A DNA stretch of 64,000 nt from Clusia tigrina (Eukaryota; Arthropoda; Insecta; Diptera; Clusiidae), in contig OV050030.1 of NCBI GenBank assembly GCA_920105625.2, positions 25,638,016 to 25,702,015 of the forward strand. Reading direction: 5' to 3'. The notes below the pieces were generated by a model. That model ran no database searches and was not told where the DNA came from. It saw only the letters and a list, made by a program, of their open reading frames with translations. This document shows, piece by piece, positions 39,090-57,531 of this stretch. Position 1 is the stretch's first letter. Each line of letters begins with the position of its first letter. The position numbers and the translations under genes are program-made.

Positions 39090-40695
39090 CAGCCACTAAC
39101 GGAGTATCTGGATACCTGTCGCCCTTCGAATTATTTAGCCTTATCTGTATATAACGGATCTCTGTACAGATAGACCACCCTAGTAAATATATAATAAAAT
39201 ATCCTGACAGTGCTAGAAATGAAGCAACAACTCTTAAACAATAGCAAATTTTTGTCTATTTATACATAATTTTATTTATGTATATTTAATTTAATGATGC
39301 TAAATAAAAAACTTAAACAAATTTGCTAAATTATGTGTGAATAACACAATATAAAGCCTCTTGCGGGGTTGACTGACGTCAGCGATTAGTGAAGGATTTT
39401 CCGCTTGATCAGTGTTTAAAAGAACACCTGCGGAATATATGGGCCAGGTGCGGGTGCGGTTGCCACACGCCAATGTTATCTGCACGATTTCTGTTGGCGG
39501 ATAGTAAAATTGATATTTTCGGACGAAGGGAATCAATCGCCATTGTCGTCGCTTTGTTGATAAACAAAATTCTTGCTGAGAATTTATTCAAATAAATAAA
39601 TTTTGGCTACGGATCAAAAATTTCACAAAACGTACAATTTTCTGAGACTGCGAAGCAACGAAAATGCGCAAAAATTCTATTTGAATAGCGTTGAATAAAG
39701 GAAAAGTGAGTTTGAGTCATTGATCTTTCTAAATTGTGGCCATTGTTGTTGTTGTTGCTGTTGTTTTGAGAATATTTAATATATTTGTTTTTATTTACGA
39801 AAGTGCAAATTGCCTTTGCTCATAAAAATAGCTCAAATAGAAAACAAAATAAAAACAAGATAAATTGAGAAATTTTACGAGAATTTGTAGGAGAAAAAAT
39901 TATATTTTCGAAAATTTTGCACACTTTGTTCGGGCCACCATAAAAATTTCCCAAACGAAAGTGAGAGAAAGCCACCAACAACAAAAATTCCCATTACGAA
40001 TTGGTTTTTTTGTTTTATTCTTGTAGGTTTTTGATTCGGTTTTTTTGCAGTGTTGTTGTGGGGAGATTTAACGAAGACCACTATTATCACCTTTTCTAGA
40101 TTAATTTATTTAGAATCCAAATTATTTATGTTTTAGTGCCAAATTATTCGTTGATTTCATCAGAGGGCAATGTAAATACCACCTCCCACAAGTACGATAC
40201 GTCCTCATGTTGATCATCGATGATTGCCTCATGATTTTGTGTACCGTCTTACCTCGACTGCCTTTGTAATTTTTGCATCCAGAAATGTCTGGGAATGTAG
40301 GAGATATTCCCAATAGTTTTTCAGAGTAAATATTGACTGATATTAGTGGATTAATATAGAGATTACTTTTACCTAAGTTTATAGAGGAATTTTGGACACA
40401 TTAAGTGAGAAAACCAAACTCAGTTGCTTGTTGGACTTTCGTCCCTAATCACAAAGTAGCAGGTTTCCGAAAATATGTCCTTTTTTCTATAACTTACAGA
40501 GATATTATAGAATGGGTATTTTGGGAATGTTAGATAATTATACCGATCAAGAATATCAACCATGGACTCCTTTACTGTGTCTCAAAAAGATTACAAAAAT
40601 GCAAAACAAAGGAAAGAAGTCAGTTCCTTTAATACAGAAAGGCTTAAATTAGATAGTTTGAAAGCGGGAACAAATCACCTAGTCACTGCGGCCAC
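39090..40695. other. Non-coding stretch
   Basis: Bases 39360-39600 are less AT-rich and could hold regulatory DNA. (TTG)n is at about 39745-39763. No gene recognised. Confidence 0.45.
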
Positions 40696-40699
40696 CTAT

Positions 40700-42461
40700 G
40701 GACCTATTTGACAAGCTCTATCTATAAAACATCCCAGAGTTTGGAATTCATTAAGAATTCTGATATCCTTTTAGAAGATTTGTCCTCAATTTCTGGCGGT
40801 TCTAGGTAATAGTTTCCTAAGTTACGAAGTCTGGTCCAGATTAGACAGTTACACACATGTTCAGATTGACACAACAAATGTTCAGATATTTCCTTTTCTT
40901 CGTGACATAACCTACAACACTCATTTGGGCTTATCTTCAGGGTATATAGGTTTTTGTTTACCCAGTTAGAAAGCCTGAGACTATGCAAGTACATGTTCTC
41001 ATTAAACCTAGAATTTCTATAGCTCTTTTACGGGATCTTTTTAGCATGAAGATTTGTGCGACTCTTATATCTTGTGTTTCCAACCAATATTGATTTGATT
41101 TAACCTCTAAACATTGATTTAGGTTGTACTTCATGGAACTCTATGGCAGCGCATAGAACGGTTCCGGTCCAATAATGGTTCGGGTCCAATAATGGTTCTG
41201 GTCCAATAATGGTTCCGGTCCAATGGCTGCCCCTTTCCTAGCGAGTTCATCTGCCTCTTCATTCCTTATATGTGCGCTGTGACCTGACATTCAGATCAGA
41301 TGCACTTTGTTGTTAGTTATTAGTCTCTTCAGCAGTTGAAGACAATCCCAAATTGATTTTATGACAATGAAGCTCCGAGCTAGTAGTGCTGCTTTGCTGC
41401 CACTGTGGATAAGGATGTGAATATTTATTGTACCTCTATCTAGTTCCTCTCTTGGGCAGAGCTCGATAGCGTTGAGTTTCGGCATGAAAAACAGATTTTC
41501 TCGTCCCAGGCTAGTGCATGAATGATTTCTGGGTTTTTCCCCATAAACCCCGGCCCCAATTCCTTCCTCAGTTTTTAAGCCGTCTGTGTACCATACATGA
41601 GCATTACGAGTATAAGGTGGCGTTAGTCTATTCTGCTCCCAGTTAACCATACTCGGGAATGTGACCTTGAAGTTGTGTGTGAAGTCATACATAGGGTGAC
41701 ATAAGTCAGTTAGGGTTAGATTAGTCGTTTGGATTTCAGTTTCGTCCCTAAGTAAGGTTTGCCATAAGCGCACTGAACCTTGTTCATTTTCTCAGATGAG
41801 TTTTGCTGGGAATTGCAGCGCTTTTTCCTTGATAAATAATTGAATTGGAGGTAGGTTTAATAATACCTCCAGGCCTGCTATCGTAGCTGACTTCATGGCT
41901 CCAGTCGTGAAGGCACAGGCTACTCTTTGTATTTTATTGATCTTGGTCTCTGTTGTCTTTTGTTTCAGCTTTTTACACCAGACCAGTGATAGCTGTATAT
42001 AGTCATAGCGACATTTTTGATTAAGTTCCCAGCTATTGTTCATAAAGCTGCATATTCAATCTTTTTCGAGAGATTCTAGAGAGCATGAGTAGTTGTTTTC
42101 CTGCCTGATATGCATATCAACATCGGATATGCATTTCTATTTAATGGCTTATGCTCCTGTACCATTTCCGTTTGGGCTTGAGTAAGGATTGTGAACCTGG
42201 GAAGTGCACGCTGGCAAGAAGCTCAAGGGTCTCCAGGCCATTGTTTGTGTACGTGCCATCTGATCTCTTCAGAAAGGCAAATATATAAATATATGATATA
42301 TTGCATAAGCCAAATCCTGTGTATTTTATGAAGTCCAGAAAGTACGCACTAAACTTCAATGCGCGGATTGTTTCACTAGTTTCCAATCGATGTCTCAGAC
42401 AGTTTCTATTTATAGAAAAATTTTGATTAAACAAAATCAGATTCCATATTCCAGATTCCAT
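40700..42461 (-). mobile_element. Internally deleted LINE (RT core missing)
   Basis: Minus-strand order from 42461: the endonuclease-RT linker (42141-42461; FLKRSDGTYTNN, LETLELLASVHFPGS); then, after a junction near 42050-42140, directly the RT thumb/connection region (41792-42043; KQKTTETKINKIQRVACAF, TTGAMKSATIA, LLNLPPIQLFIKE); RNase H (41291-41773; WYTDGLKTEEGIGAGV, then ELDRGT... and ARKGAA); and a C-terminal Cys-His region (40722-40994; CCRLCHEEKEISEHLLC). The RT palm with its catalytic Asp pair is gone. A 19-bp minisatellite has expanded inside it at 41158-41225. Confidence 0.85.
41158..41225. repeat. 19-bp minisatellite inside LINE RNase H tail
   Basis: Roughly 3.5 units of GGTTCCGGTCCAATAAT with C/G/T variants. 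On the minus strand they encode a repeated IIGPEP/LLDQNHYWTR pattern because 19 is not a multiple of three. Confidence 0.85.
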
Positions 42462-42561
42462 AACATATTTGGGAGCAGTAAAGTGCTTATTTAATATTTA
42501 TTTTCATTTATTCGGTATGAAAACTGTTTCTATTTAATTCTGCACATTATCTCATGTTATG
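42462..42561. other. Short spacer before mariner element
   Basis: AT-rich, nothing recognised. Confidence 0.5.
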
Positions 42562-42563
42562 TA

Positions 42564-43816
42564 CGTGGGCGGATTGATATCGAAGCTACATAGCGCTAGA
42601 TGGCAGCACAAACACAAACACTTTTTTTTCAGAAATTGCGATCTGTCAAACTTCAGCTATTCAAATTTCACCCAAATTCATCGATTAGTTTATTTGTTGT
42701 AGTCGTTTGAAGTAAGCAACTTTTGTGTTTCTTGAAAAATGGAAAAAAGCGAATTTCGTGCAGTGATTAAACACTATGATTTGAAAGGGAAAACGGCGAA
42801 AGAGACAAAAGAAAAGCTCGATAAACATTACAGTGAGTCTGCTCCGTCAGATTACATGGTAAAATATTGGATTGCTGAATTTAAACGCGGCCAAACAAGC
42901 ACTGCAACAATACCATCAACAGGAAGGCCAAAAGAGGTGGTTACTGAAGAAAATATCAAGAAAATCCTCGATATCGTTATGAATGATCGCCGAGTCAAGT
43001 TGCGTGAGATTGTTGAAATGGTAAACATATCATATGAACGTGTGTTCAACATTTTGCATGAACATTTGCATATGAAAAAGCTATCGGCAAGATGGGTACC
43101 GCGTTTGCTCAGTGTCGAACAAAAACGAGTTCGACAGACCACTTCACAGCGGTGTTTGGACATGATAAAGCGTAATCCTGTTGATTTTTGGCGTCGATTA
43201 ATAAATGTTGATGAAACGTGGGTCCACCACTACACACCTGAAACCAAAAATCAATCGAAACAATGGGTGGAAGCTGGTGGAAGTGCTCCGAAGAAGGCGA
43301 AGGCAGTGAAATCGGCTGGCAAGGTTATGGCCACTGTATTTTGGTATGCACACGGAATATTGCTCATCGATTATCTTGAGAAAGGATCCACAATCACAGG
43401 AAAGTAGTACAAGGAAAAACGACCACATAAAGAAGGAAAAAATGCTCTTTCTTCAAGACAACGCACCGGTTCACACAGCATTACATACGATGCTAAAATT
43501 ACGTGAAATACACTTTGAATTGGTTAATCATCCACCTTATAGTCCAGATTTAGCTCCTAGTGACTTTTTCCTGTTTCCAAACTTGAAAAAATGGCTCGCA
43601 GGAAAAAGGTTCATCTCAAACGAAGAAGTGATTACCGAAACTAACGCGTATTTTGAAGGGTTCCCGAAAGCATATTATTCAGATGGTATACAAAAGTTGG
43701 AATATCGTCTTACTAAGTGTGTCGAAGTAAAAGGAGACTATGTTGAGAAATAAATGGTTTTTGAAAAAAAAATGTTTTTTTCCTACTTAGGTAGCTTCAA
43801 TATCAATCCGCCCTCG
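42564..43816 (+). mobile_element. Mariner element, irritans-like, intact TIRs and TA flanks
   Basis: A 1253-bp element with left end CGTGGGCGGATTGATATCGA and inverted right end CGAGGGCGGATTGATATTGA, extending to about 28 bp. TA lies on each side (42562-42563, 43817-43818). Transposase motifs resemble the irritans (Himar-type) subfamily as I remember it: MEK..EFR, GRPKEVVTEENIKKI, SAGKVMATVFW, HPPYSPDLAPSDFFLF. Confidence 0.93.
42739..43753 (+). pseudogene. Mariner transposase pseudogene (internal deletion, stop, frameshift)
   Basis: The frame 42739-43407 covers the helix-turn-helix domain and the first catalytic Asp (INVDETWVHHY). It stops at TAG 43405-43407, where about a dozen family codons (the YY..LL..L segment) are deleted. 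A further frameshift lies before MLFLQDNAPVH. The second frame, to 43753, has the second Asp (LQDN) and, 34 residues later, the third (PSDFFLF), so the catalytic triad is preserved although the protein is broken. It ends VKGDYVEK. Confidence 0.92.
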
Positions 43817-43818
43817 TA

Positions 43819-45860
43819 TGCTGTATCCTGGAGTCTATATTTAACCTATAACATAATAACAAACAGGTAAAAAAACGAGAGAGCAATTCAATAAAGTGAA
43901 ATTATAAATACAAATTTGTATTATCAAATAATTTAAATGGTAAAAATAAGTAGAAAAAAACATCAAATTATAAAATTTAATTACATTTTATACACACTGC
44001 ATTTAAAACTGGTTGCCAGCTGACATTGAAAACAAGCAACAGCAACAGCAGCAGCGACAACGACACCGAAAACACCAAAAACAATAACAACAACTACAAC
44101 CGCCAAGCCAGTGATTGCAAAGACTTGCATTTTCATGGCGTCGCGCGTACAATAAAATTGCATTAATATGCAATGCCAGCGGTTGCAGCGAGTGTACAAC
44201 AACAACAACAACGACAACAACAATAATAGCGACCAGTTTCGCAACCGCACCGCATGTTATGACACCAACGAGCACACATTAACAACCAAGTGACAAACGC
44301 CTCCAACGCCTCCGATGCGCCACTCTTTTTTCCCATTAAAACGCATTTTTTCGCTTGCCCACTTGGCAACAAACGCCAAGCGAAAATTTAAAGCCACGCA
44401 TTTTTATTGTGCTTTTTTGTGGGCTGTGTTGTGGCTCATTTGACCCCCCTTAGCACCAGCACACGACCTGCTGTCCAGGGGCGTTGGCACACAAATGCCA
44501 CTTAATCAAAGACACCCTATTTTTTTCTCATTTCACTTAAGCTGCTTTGGCATCTCTATAAGAGCAGCGCCCACGCTTGGCGTCACATTCGTTAATGTTA
44601 TGGTTATTGGTGCTGTTCATGTTCATGTTCATGCTCATGTTCGTGTTCGCGTTCATGTTGGCTGACGTCGGTGTCGTTGTGTTGCTTAAATGTTGCATTA
44701 AATTTTGCATGCTTCGCTGCATTTCATTAAAGGATTTGCGGTTTCGCACGTCCACAGCCAGCACAAGATAACAGTCAACCATCATACTGGCGTTTGTGTG
44801 CGCGCGTGAGAGTGTTGTGGGTGTGTGATTATGTGTGTTTGTGTGTATGTGTTGTGTGGGTGAATGACCTTGAGTTGTGCCAAAATTTTAAAAGTTTGTA
44901 AGAGTTGCAAAGAAGTTTGCAATGTTCCACTTTGGGTGTGGTTTTCATTTCAAATTGATTCCCTTTGCTGAACAATCGAGCATTTTTGTACTTTAAGCTG
45001 ATGTGTTTCTGTTCAACCTTTTGAGGTGCCACTTGCATTCAGATCTGGTACTAGAAATATCAATTATGGTATACTCGTATAGTTAATAATTATTATTAAA
45101 TATGTAGGATGGAATATTTGCCCACACTTCCCTCTACCAGACTCCATTTAATAGAAACTTCGTTGAAGATATTGTCGCCAAAGGTATTTTTGGCGCTTTA
45201 ACCACAATCTTTTCGCCGTACTTCCTGTGCCTCGTCCATAGTGGTTTAGGGTCACTCAGTTGCAATTGCAATATGCATTACTTGTAGTTACTTTTAGTAA
45301 TTGACTTTTTAAAGGGTTTTTGCTTATAAAATGCATTGCTCATGACAGGTGTGAAGGTCGCTTTGTTTTGTGACTCTGAAAGAAACTGTTAAGACATAAT
45401 TTCGTACATGCGTTTTGCATAGGACGTGATCCTGTCTCAAAATAAACTGTTGACAGTTGTTTTCTAATATACGAAACACGACCTATTCATGAATAATTCT
45501 TGGAAATACATGAAATCTCAGTTTGTGTGCTTTTGTTGATATTCATTTCAAGCCTTTCTAGCACGAATCGACGTGTGTTGAATGCACGTGACAAAAACGA
45601 CACCAGATCCGGTCCATAGTTCAGCAATTTTCTTATGTTTTTTCAGCAATGACAATGATAAAAATATTCATTATTTTTAAATTAGCAATTAATTGTATTT
45701 TAATATTTATTTAATAGACAATTCATTTTTCCAGTGAATTCCACAAAAGCCGATTGGTAAATGTCACCAATGCTGCATTAAATCATAATTGAAAAGTACA
45801 GAAGTCTAGATGTAAGTGTCAAGATGTAATATTTGGAAAGTATTCTTTTGGTGAATATAT
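43819..45860. other. Non-coding stretch with AAC/CAG-rich patches
   Basis: Bases 44030-44240 are rich in CAACAA/CAGCAG, and 44615-44650 holds GTTCAT hexamers. The 82-codon minus-strand frame at 44537-44785 is doubtful. TG-rich 44800-44860. Texture as in fly regulatory DNA; no gene called. Confidence 0.4.
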
Positions 45861-45863
45861 AAT

Positions 45864-45978
45864 GTTAGGGTGCAGTTGGGGTACAGTTAGGCTACAGTTA
45901 GGGTTCAGTTAGGGTTCAATTAGGGTTGAGTTAGGATACCGTTAGGATACAGTTAGGCTACAGTCAGGGTACAGTTGG
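45864..45978. repeat. 11-bp minisatellite, left part
   Basis: About ten units of GTTAGGGTACA with variants (GTTAGGCTACA, GTTAGGATACA, GTTAGGGTTCA). The array continues at 46133 after an insertion. Confidence 0.9.
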
Positions 45979-46132
45979 CGCTGTCCTTGCGCTGACTATC
46001 ACCATCCCAAGTAAGGTAACTTTTTAGTCAGTGTTTGAACGGCGCCACACCGTGGTATCACAATGGGTCATTATGTGTACTCAATTGTGCTTTTGGCAAA
46101 CTAGGCGGCCACTCCTACCTACCTACCTACCT
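45979..46132 (+). mobile_element. LINE 3'-end insert splitting a minisatellite
   Basis: Matches the last ~150 bp of the family at 30120-30883, starting upstream in its 3' UTR (a CTGTCCTTGCGCTG-like block), then GTCAGTGTTTGAACGG, and ending in (CTAC)n. The array units on both sides (AGGGTACAGTTGG and AGGGTACAGTTAG) act as or mimic a target duplication. Confidence 0.85.
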
Positions 46133-46195
46133 AGGGTACAGTTAGGCTACAATTAAGCTACAGTTAGGGTACAATTAGAGTACAATGAGGGCACA
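46133..46195. repeat. 11-bp minisatellite, right part
   Basis: Continuation of the 45864 array: about five further units, more diverged toward the right. Confidence 0.85.
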
Positions 46196-46327
46196 TGGAA
46201 TGTCCTAGACGGACCAAACCGACCTCTACAATATGAGTGTTCACTACGAGTTGCACCTACAGTTGAGGAATATCTATTTATCTCTCAAAATTCCTTTAGG
46301 ATTGCATAGGATTTAAATAGTATTTTT

Positions 46328-46400
46328 CCCTTTAGGATTGTTCCCTATAGTATTGTTCCCTATAGGATTGTACCCTATTAGATTGTTCCCTATTGGAATC
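46328..46400. repeat. 15-bp minisatellite, about five units
   Basis: Units CCCTTTAGGATTGTT, CCCTATAGTATTGTT, CCCTATAGGATTGTA and CCCTATTAGATTGTT, then a partial. On the minus strand this keeps frame (an IGNN-type pentapeptide repeat), but no gene context exists. Confidence 0.85.
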
Positions 46401-47620
46401 CTTTGCGAATTGAAGCAAATAATTCGGGGGCCTCTTCCACGACTATTTTTATGATTTAATTTTTCTACAACATTTTTTAAGTTTTTTACCTTTTCTAATT
46501 GTTGATTTGTTTGCCAATTTTTAAGTTTCAAAGTGTCCCAAATTTCGGATTAGTGTCTTCTTTTCTATTTTGATATGAATTTAGTATATAAAATTTTATT
46601 TCGATATAGAATTTTATTTCCCTCAATTGAATTTTTTGTTTATTTCTTTTCTTCGTCCACTTTTTATTGCATTTTCATTTGCTAGTTTTATTGTTTATTT
46701 TCTGTTTTAACTTTATGTGTTTTGTTTTAACTTTTCAAATTTGGAGTTCCTTCTTGCGACGTTATTGGGTGCAACCACTTCGGTTACTTACCAAACAGAC
46801 TTCCTATAATTTACACACAGGCTTTATTTCTGTTTTATTTCTGTCTAAATGCTGAGTCTTAGTAAGTGACGCGTTAGCGGCTTTGTTCGCCTTTAGTTTA
46901 ATTTAGCTTAATTAAATTAAAGGGTGGAAAAAATACGGGGCGCCTGAAATGTGCGTAACGGAAAAAACAGCAAAACAAATTGGAAGAAAAACAGACAAAA
47001 AGGAAAAAAAACAATGACAAAAATAAATCTCTACAGTTGCGCTTCTGGCGTATTTCAGCCATTTCAATTATGAATGTTAGGATTTTACCTATTTACGATA
47101 GTCACTTCTGTTCTACGTTTTTTTGTTTGTGTCCATCGCTAATTTTGCAACCGTTTTGCTGGCTGGCTTGGTGAGGTTTAGCCTGGCTCTGTTGGCGAAA
47201 GAGAAAACTGTCTGGTTGTGGTGCTCGACATGACCAAACCAAGTGCAGCTAATTGAAATAAAATAATCCTAAGAGATTTACTCTATTTAAACTAAGTCGA
47301 GACGCACAGTTTTCGTAAACATTCGCCGTGGTGCTGGATGGGAAAGATATATAACAGTTCCCAGTGTTACAGTTAAGCATTAACAGATTTTTAAGGAAAC
47401 TAACTTTTCTCTAACAACTGAGTCGATTGAAAATCGAAAGTGTTTTCATGCTGCAGTGATTGCTTGAATACTCGGTTGTAGTCATTAACAGAAATCTTGT
47501 CATTAGGATTGAAACGAAAGTGAGAATTAGTGTTGCAGGATAAACATCATATACTAATGAGTATTCCATAAAGCTGAGGTGTCGGGTGAGGAGTGGTGGA
47601 TTTGTTCAGTCGGAGACGGA
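46401..47620. other. Non-coding AT-rich stretch
   Basis: Nothing recognised. Confidence 0.5.
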
Positions 47621-47636
47621 GTAAGAGTCGGAGACG

Positions 47637-47840
47637 GAGTTGAAATCAGTGCAAGTGAAATTGATTCTACTCCAGAGGCATTGAATTATTATCTTCATGG
47701 GGGTGAGTTGGAGTCAGTGCAAGTGAAATTGATTCGACTACAGAGGAATTGAACTATTATCTTCATGGGGGTGAGTTGGAGTCAGTGCAAGTGAAATTGA
47801 TTCTAATCCAAAGGTATTGATCTAATATCTTCATGGAAGT
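47637..47840. repeat. 68-bp tandem repeat, three units
   Basis: Units start at 47637, 47705 and 47773 with GAGTTG and contain TCAGTGCAAGTGAAATTGAT and TATCTTCATGG. Just upstream, an 18-bp GTCGGAGACGGAGTaag unit is duplicated (47609-47640). Confidence 0.9.
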
Positions 47841-48029
47841 CTCCAGATAAATAACAATATAAAAAAACAAATTATTTTATCTAGAAAATCGCAATAATTT
47901 AAATTTTGTTGGTTTAGTTAACAAAGAAATTTTTTCATATTTTTCTAAAGTACTTCAAAGATGTGAAGATGCACTTTTAAAATTGTTTACCGTCTCCAGA
48001 CCACTGATTTTTCTTGAAAGCATTCTCAG

Positions 48030-48271
48030 CTCCATGGTCTAGTGGTAAGCTTGCTTGACTCCCACTCGGAGGGTCCCAGTTTTAATGGTAAGCATGCTAG
48101 ACTCACACTCAAAGGGTCCCAGGTTCACATCCTGCCCCGGACTTGGTCTCAAAAGTGCTTCTTTCTAAAAAATCTGTTTCTTTTCGGCTCGAAAGCCTCA
48201 CTCATTCTCCATTCCCTTCTTGGGGTCATAATTAACTATAATGTAAGATATAATAGTAATAATAATAATAA
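48030..48271 (+). mobile_element. tRNA-derived SINE with doubled head and TAA tail
   Basis: A first head (TGGTCTAGTGGTAAGCTTGC, 48035-48084) is followed by a second head (ATGGTAAGCATGCTAGACTC, 48085 on) with a good B-box and T-arm (CCAGG TTCACAT CCTG, 48118-48133). The body is shared with 38448-38648, and a (TAA)n tail lies at 48252-48271. Only the second unit has a B-box close to consensus. Confidence 0.8.
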
Positions 48272-48344
48272 ACAGTAGTTTAGAGTGGATTTAGGTGGAC
48301 TGAGACAGTACATGGACAGAATTTTATAAGTGAGTTCACCACCT

Positions 48345-48525
48345 GCAGTTGGTGTAGTTGTCTGTATGGACAGAGCTCCAATAGCTGAAAGCCCAGGTTC
48401 AATTCCTGGGAGGGTTCATAGCTGGTAGCTGTTGATTTGTGAGCCTTAAAAAATGCTTGGGAAAAATTGCCTTTCATTGAAGGATCTCTGATGAGGACAA
48501 GTGGCGTGTCCTAAATAGCTATAAG
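48345..48525 (+). mobile_element. Second tRNA-like SINE, single copy
   Basis: An A-box-like GTTGGTGTAGTTGTC and, about 50 bases on, a perfect B-box GGTTCAATTCC inside a T-arm (CCCAG/CTGGG) resemble a tRNA. No matching acceptor stem or plausible anticodon arm is present, so it is a SINE-like retrogene rather than a functional tRNA. The body (CATAGCTGGTAGCTGTTG..., GATGAGGACAAGTGGC) is unrelated to the other SINE. Confidence 0.55.
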
Positions 48526-49812
48526 ATCAGCCAAAAATGTTTCAATAATTCTCCTTCTGACAATTATAAAGGTGGCATAACCACACATTTGGATCTACCG
48601 GGAGAAATTTGTCTGTCAATAAATTTGAGACAAATAAACTTAATTAAGAATAATACAATTAATTAAGAATAATACATTTATCATTAGTTAAGTGGATTTC
48701 TGAAAGTTAGAGTGAAAATCAACCACATATGAATAATTCACTCCAAACTTGGAAGATATTTAGAGGTAAAAAGACAGTTGAAATGAAAATATTACAAAGG
48801 AAATAAAAAAACAATTCCCTGTCAAGCAAGTCATGAATCATGGACACCAAGCCACTAAAAATGTATTTGTACTTGAGGTGTTATTTAATCAGGGTTGTGG
48901 CAATTTAACCCCAGGTGGTGGATGGCGTGCGTTATTGATTATATTTTTGATTGGGCTGAAGGCCTTAGTTGTTAGTGCCTAGATTAGTTTACTTGTATGA
49001 TATATGTATTATTCATTATTTATTACTTATTATTCAATATCAATGAAAATAATAACATTACAAGATGCCAAAATACAAGCGAGCTGGATACTGTGGCGAC
49101 TGATTTAATGCAATCAATGCAAAGAGATACTGTGATGGATGGAGAAATGTGATTGACAGTAAAACAATTAATTGAGTAGTACAAATTGGCAGAACAGACA
49201 CTCTGTTCCATGCAATCTACATTGAGAAAATATTCTACAATTTATTTGGAAGACACTTTGGTAAAATATCAGAGCTTATTCCTTGCAGCGGAAAGAAAGT
49301 TTGTCGAAGAAAATTACATTGTAAATAGAATGGAGATTGTGAAAAGACATCTTTGGATATTTTAAAGTAGAATTAAACTTGGAGGCCGAGGGTAGATTCA
49401 TATTTATCTCTGTAAATATATTCTTCTCTGTTGGTGCTGTACAAATATAATTTTGTATTCCACCAACTATCGAAATTGAAGGATTAAATTTAGTTCCTCA
49501 AAGGATGGCGATAACACACTCTTATGATTCACAGCTGACTGCTTGTAGCTATTTTTAACCAGTAGATGTAAAAATATTCTCCTTGAGAGACCCTGAATAG
49601 GTTGTGAGGTATCAGAAGGGGGGTCAGGAAACCTTCACTCGAGCGTTGTTGATATTGCAAGTAAATTAATATTAAAACAAAGAGCTGACGTTGTAGCTTA
49701 AAATGACGACAAACCTTATCACGAAGTATCACCCAATTTTATTATGACGCATTGAAATGAAAAAAAAATCATTAAAAACATTGTTTTCTTATTTTGTGTT
49801 ATTCTTATTTCA
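48526..49812. other. Non-coding stretch upstream of goliath
   Basis: No coding signal. This is the sequence immediately before the predicted gol acceptor at 49811-49813. If gol has upstream non-coding exons they are further left and not identified. Confidence 0.5.
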
Positions 49813-49813
49813 G

Positions 49814-50119
49814 AACACTTGCGACATTGTTGAACGAAAGGTGTGAAAAGAGACGCATACACAAGAGCTCCCACACAGCTACAACAGACGTCATTCACTG
49901 CAATGGCAACTTGGCATAAGTTGAGCAAATTTGCCAGCAGCCGACAGTAGCGTATTGAACCAACTTCCACATTAGTCAACTGACCGAAAACATTAACAAA
50001 TTGAGGGTGTGAAGCCACACACCACATGCTGAAGAGAGAAACTAAGCCCTCGTTTTACGCAACAGCGAAAAGTGCAAATTAAGCAGGGAATCAGTCACTC
50101 TCGAAAATAACAGCGAAAA
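49814..50119 (+). other. gol: Predicted 5' UTR part of goliath exon
   Basis: A good acceptor (TTATTCTTATTTCAG, ending 49813) precedes 306 bases leading to the start codon. An alternative is a local promoter: TCAGTC (50093-50098) matches the fly initiator and would give a very short leader. Confidence 0.4.

Positions 50120-57531
<7,412 letters not shown>

Noticed and set aside
44537..44785. 82-codon minus-strand frame (MMVDCYLVL..., Asn/Met repeats)
   Set aside because: Half is a hexanucleotide repeat; the N-terminal half is plausible but unsupported by motif or neighbouring exons.
48345..48430. Functional tRNA gene
   Set aside because: B-box and T-arm are good, but acceptor stem and anticodon arm do not form; better read as a SINE head.
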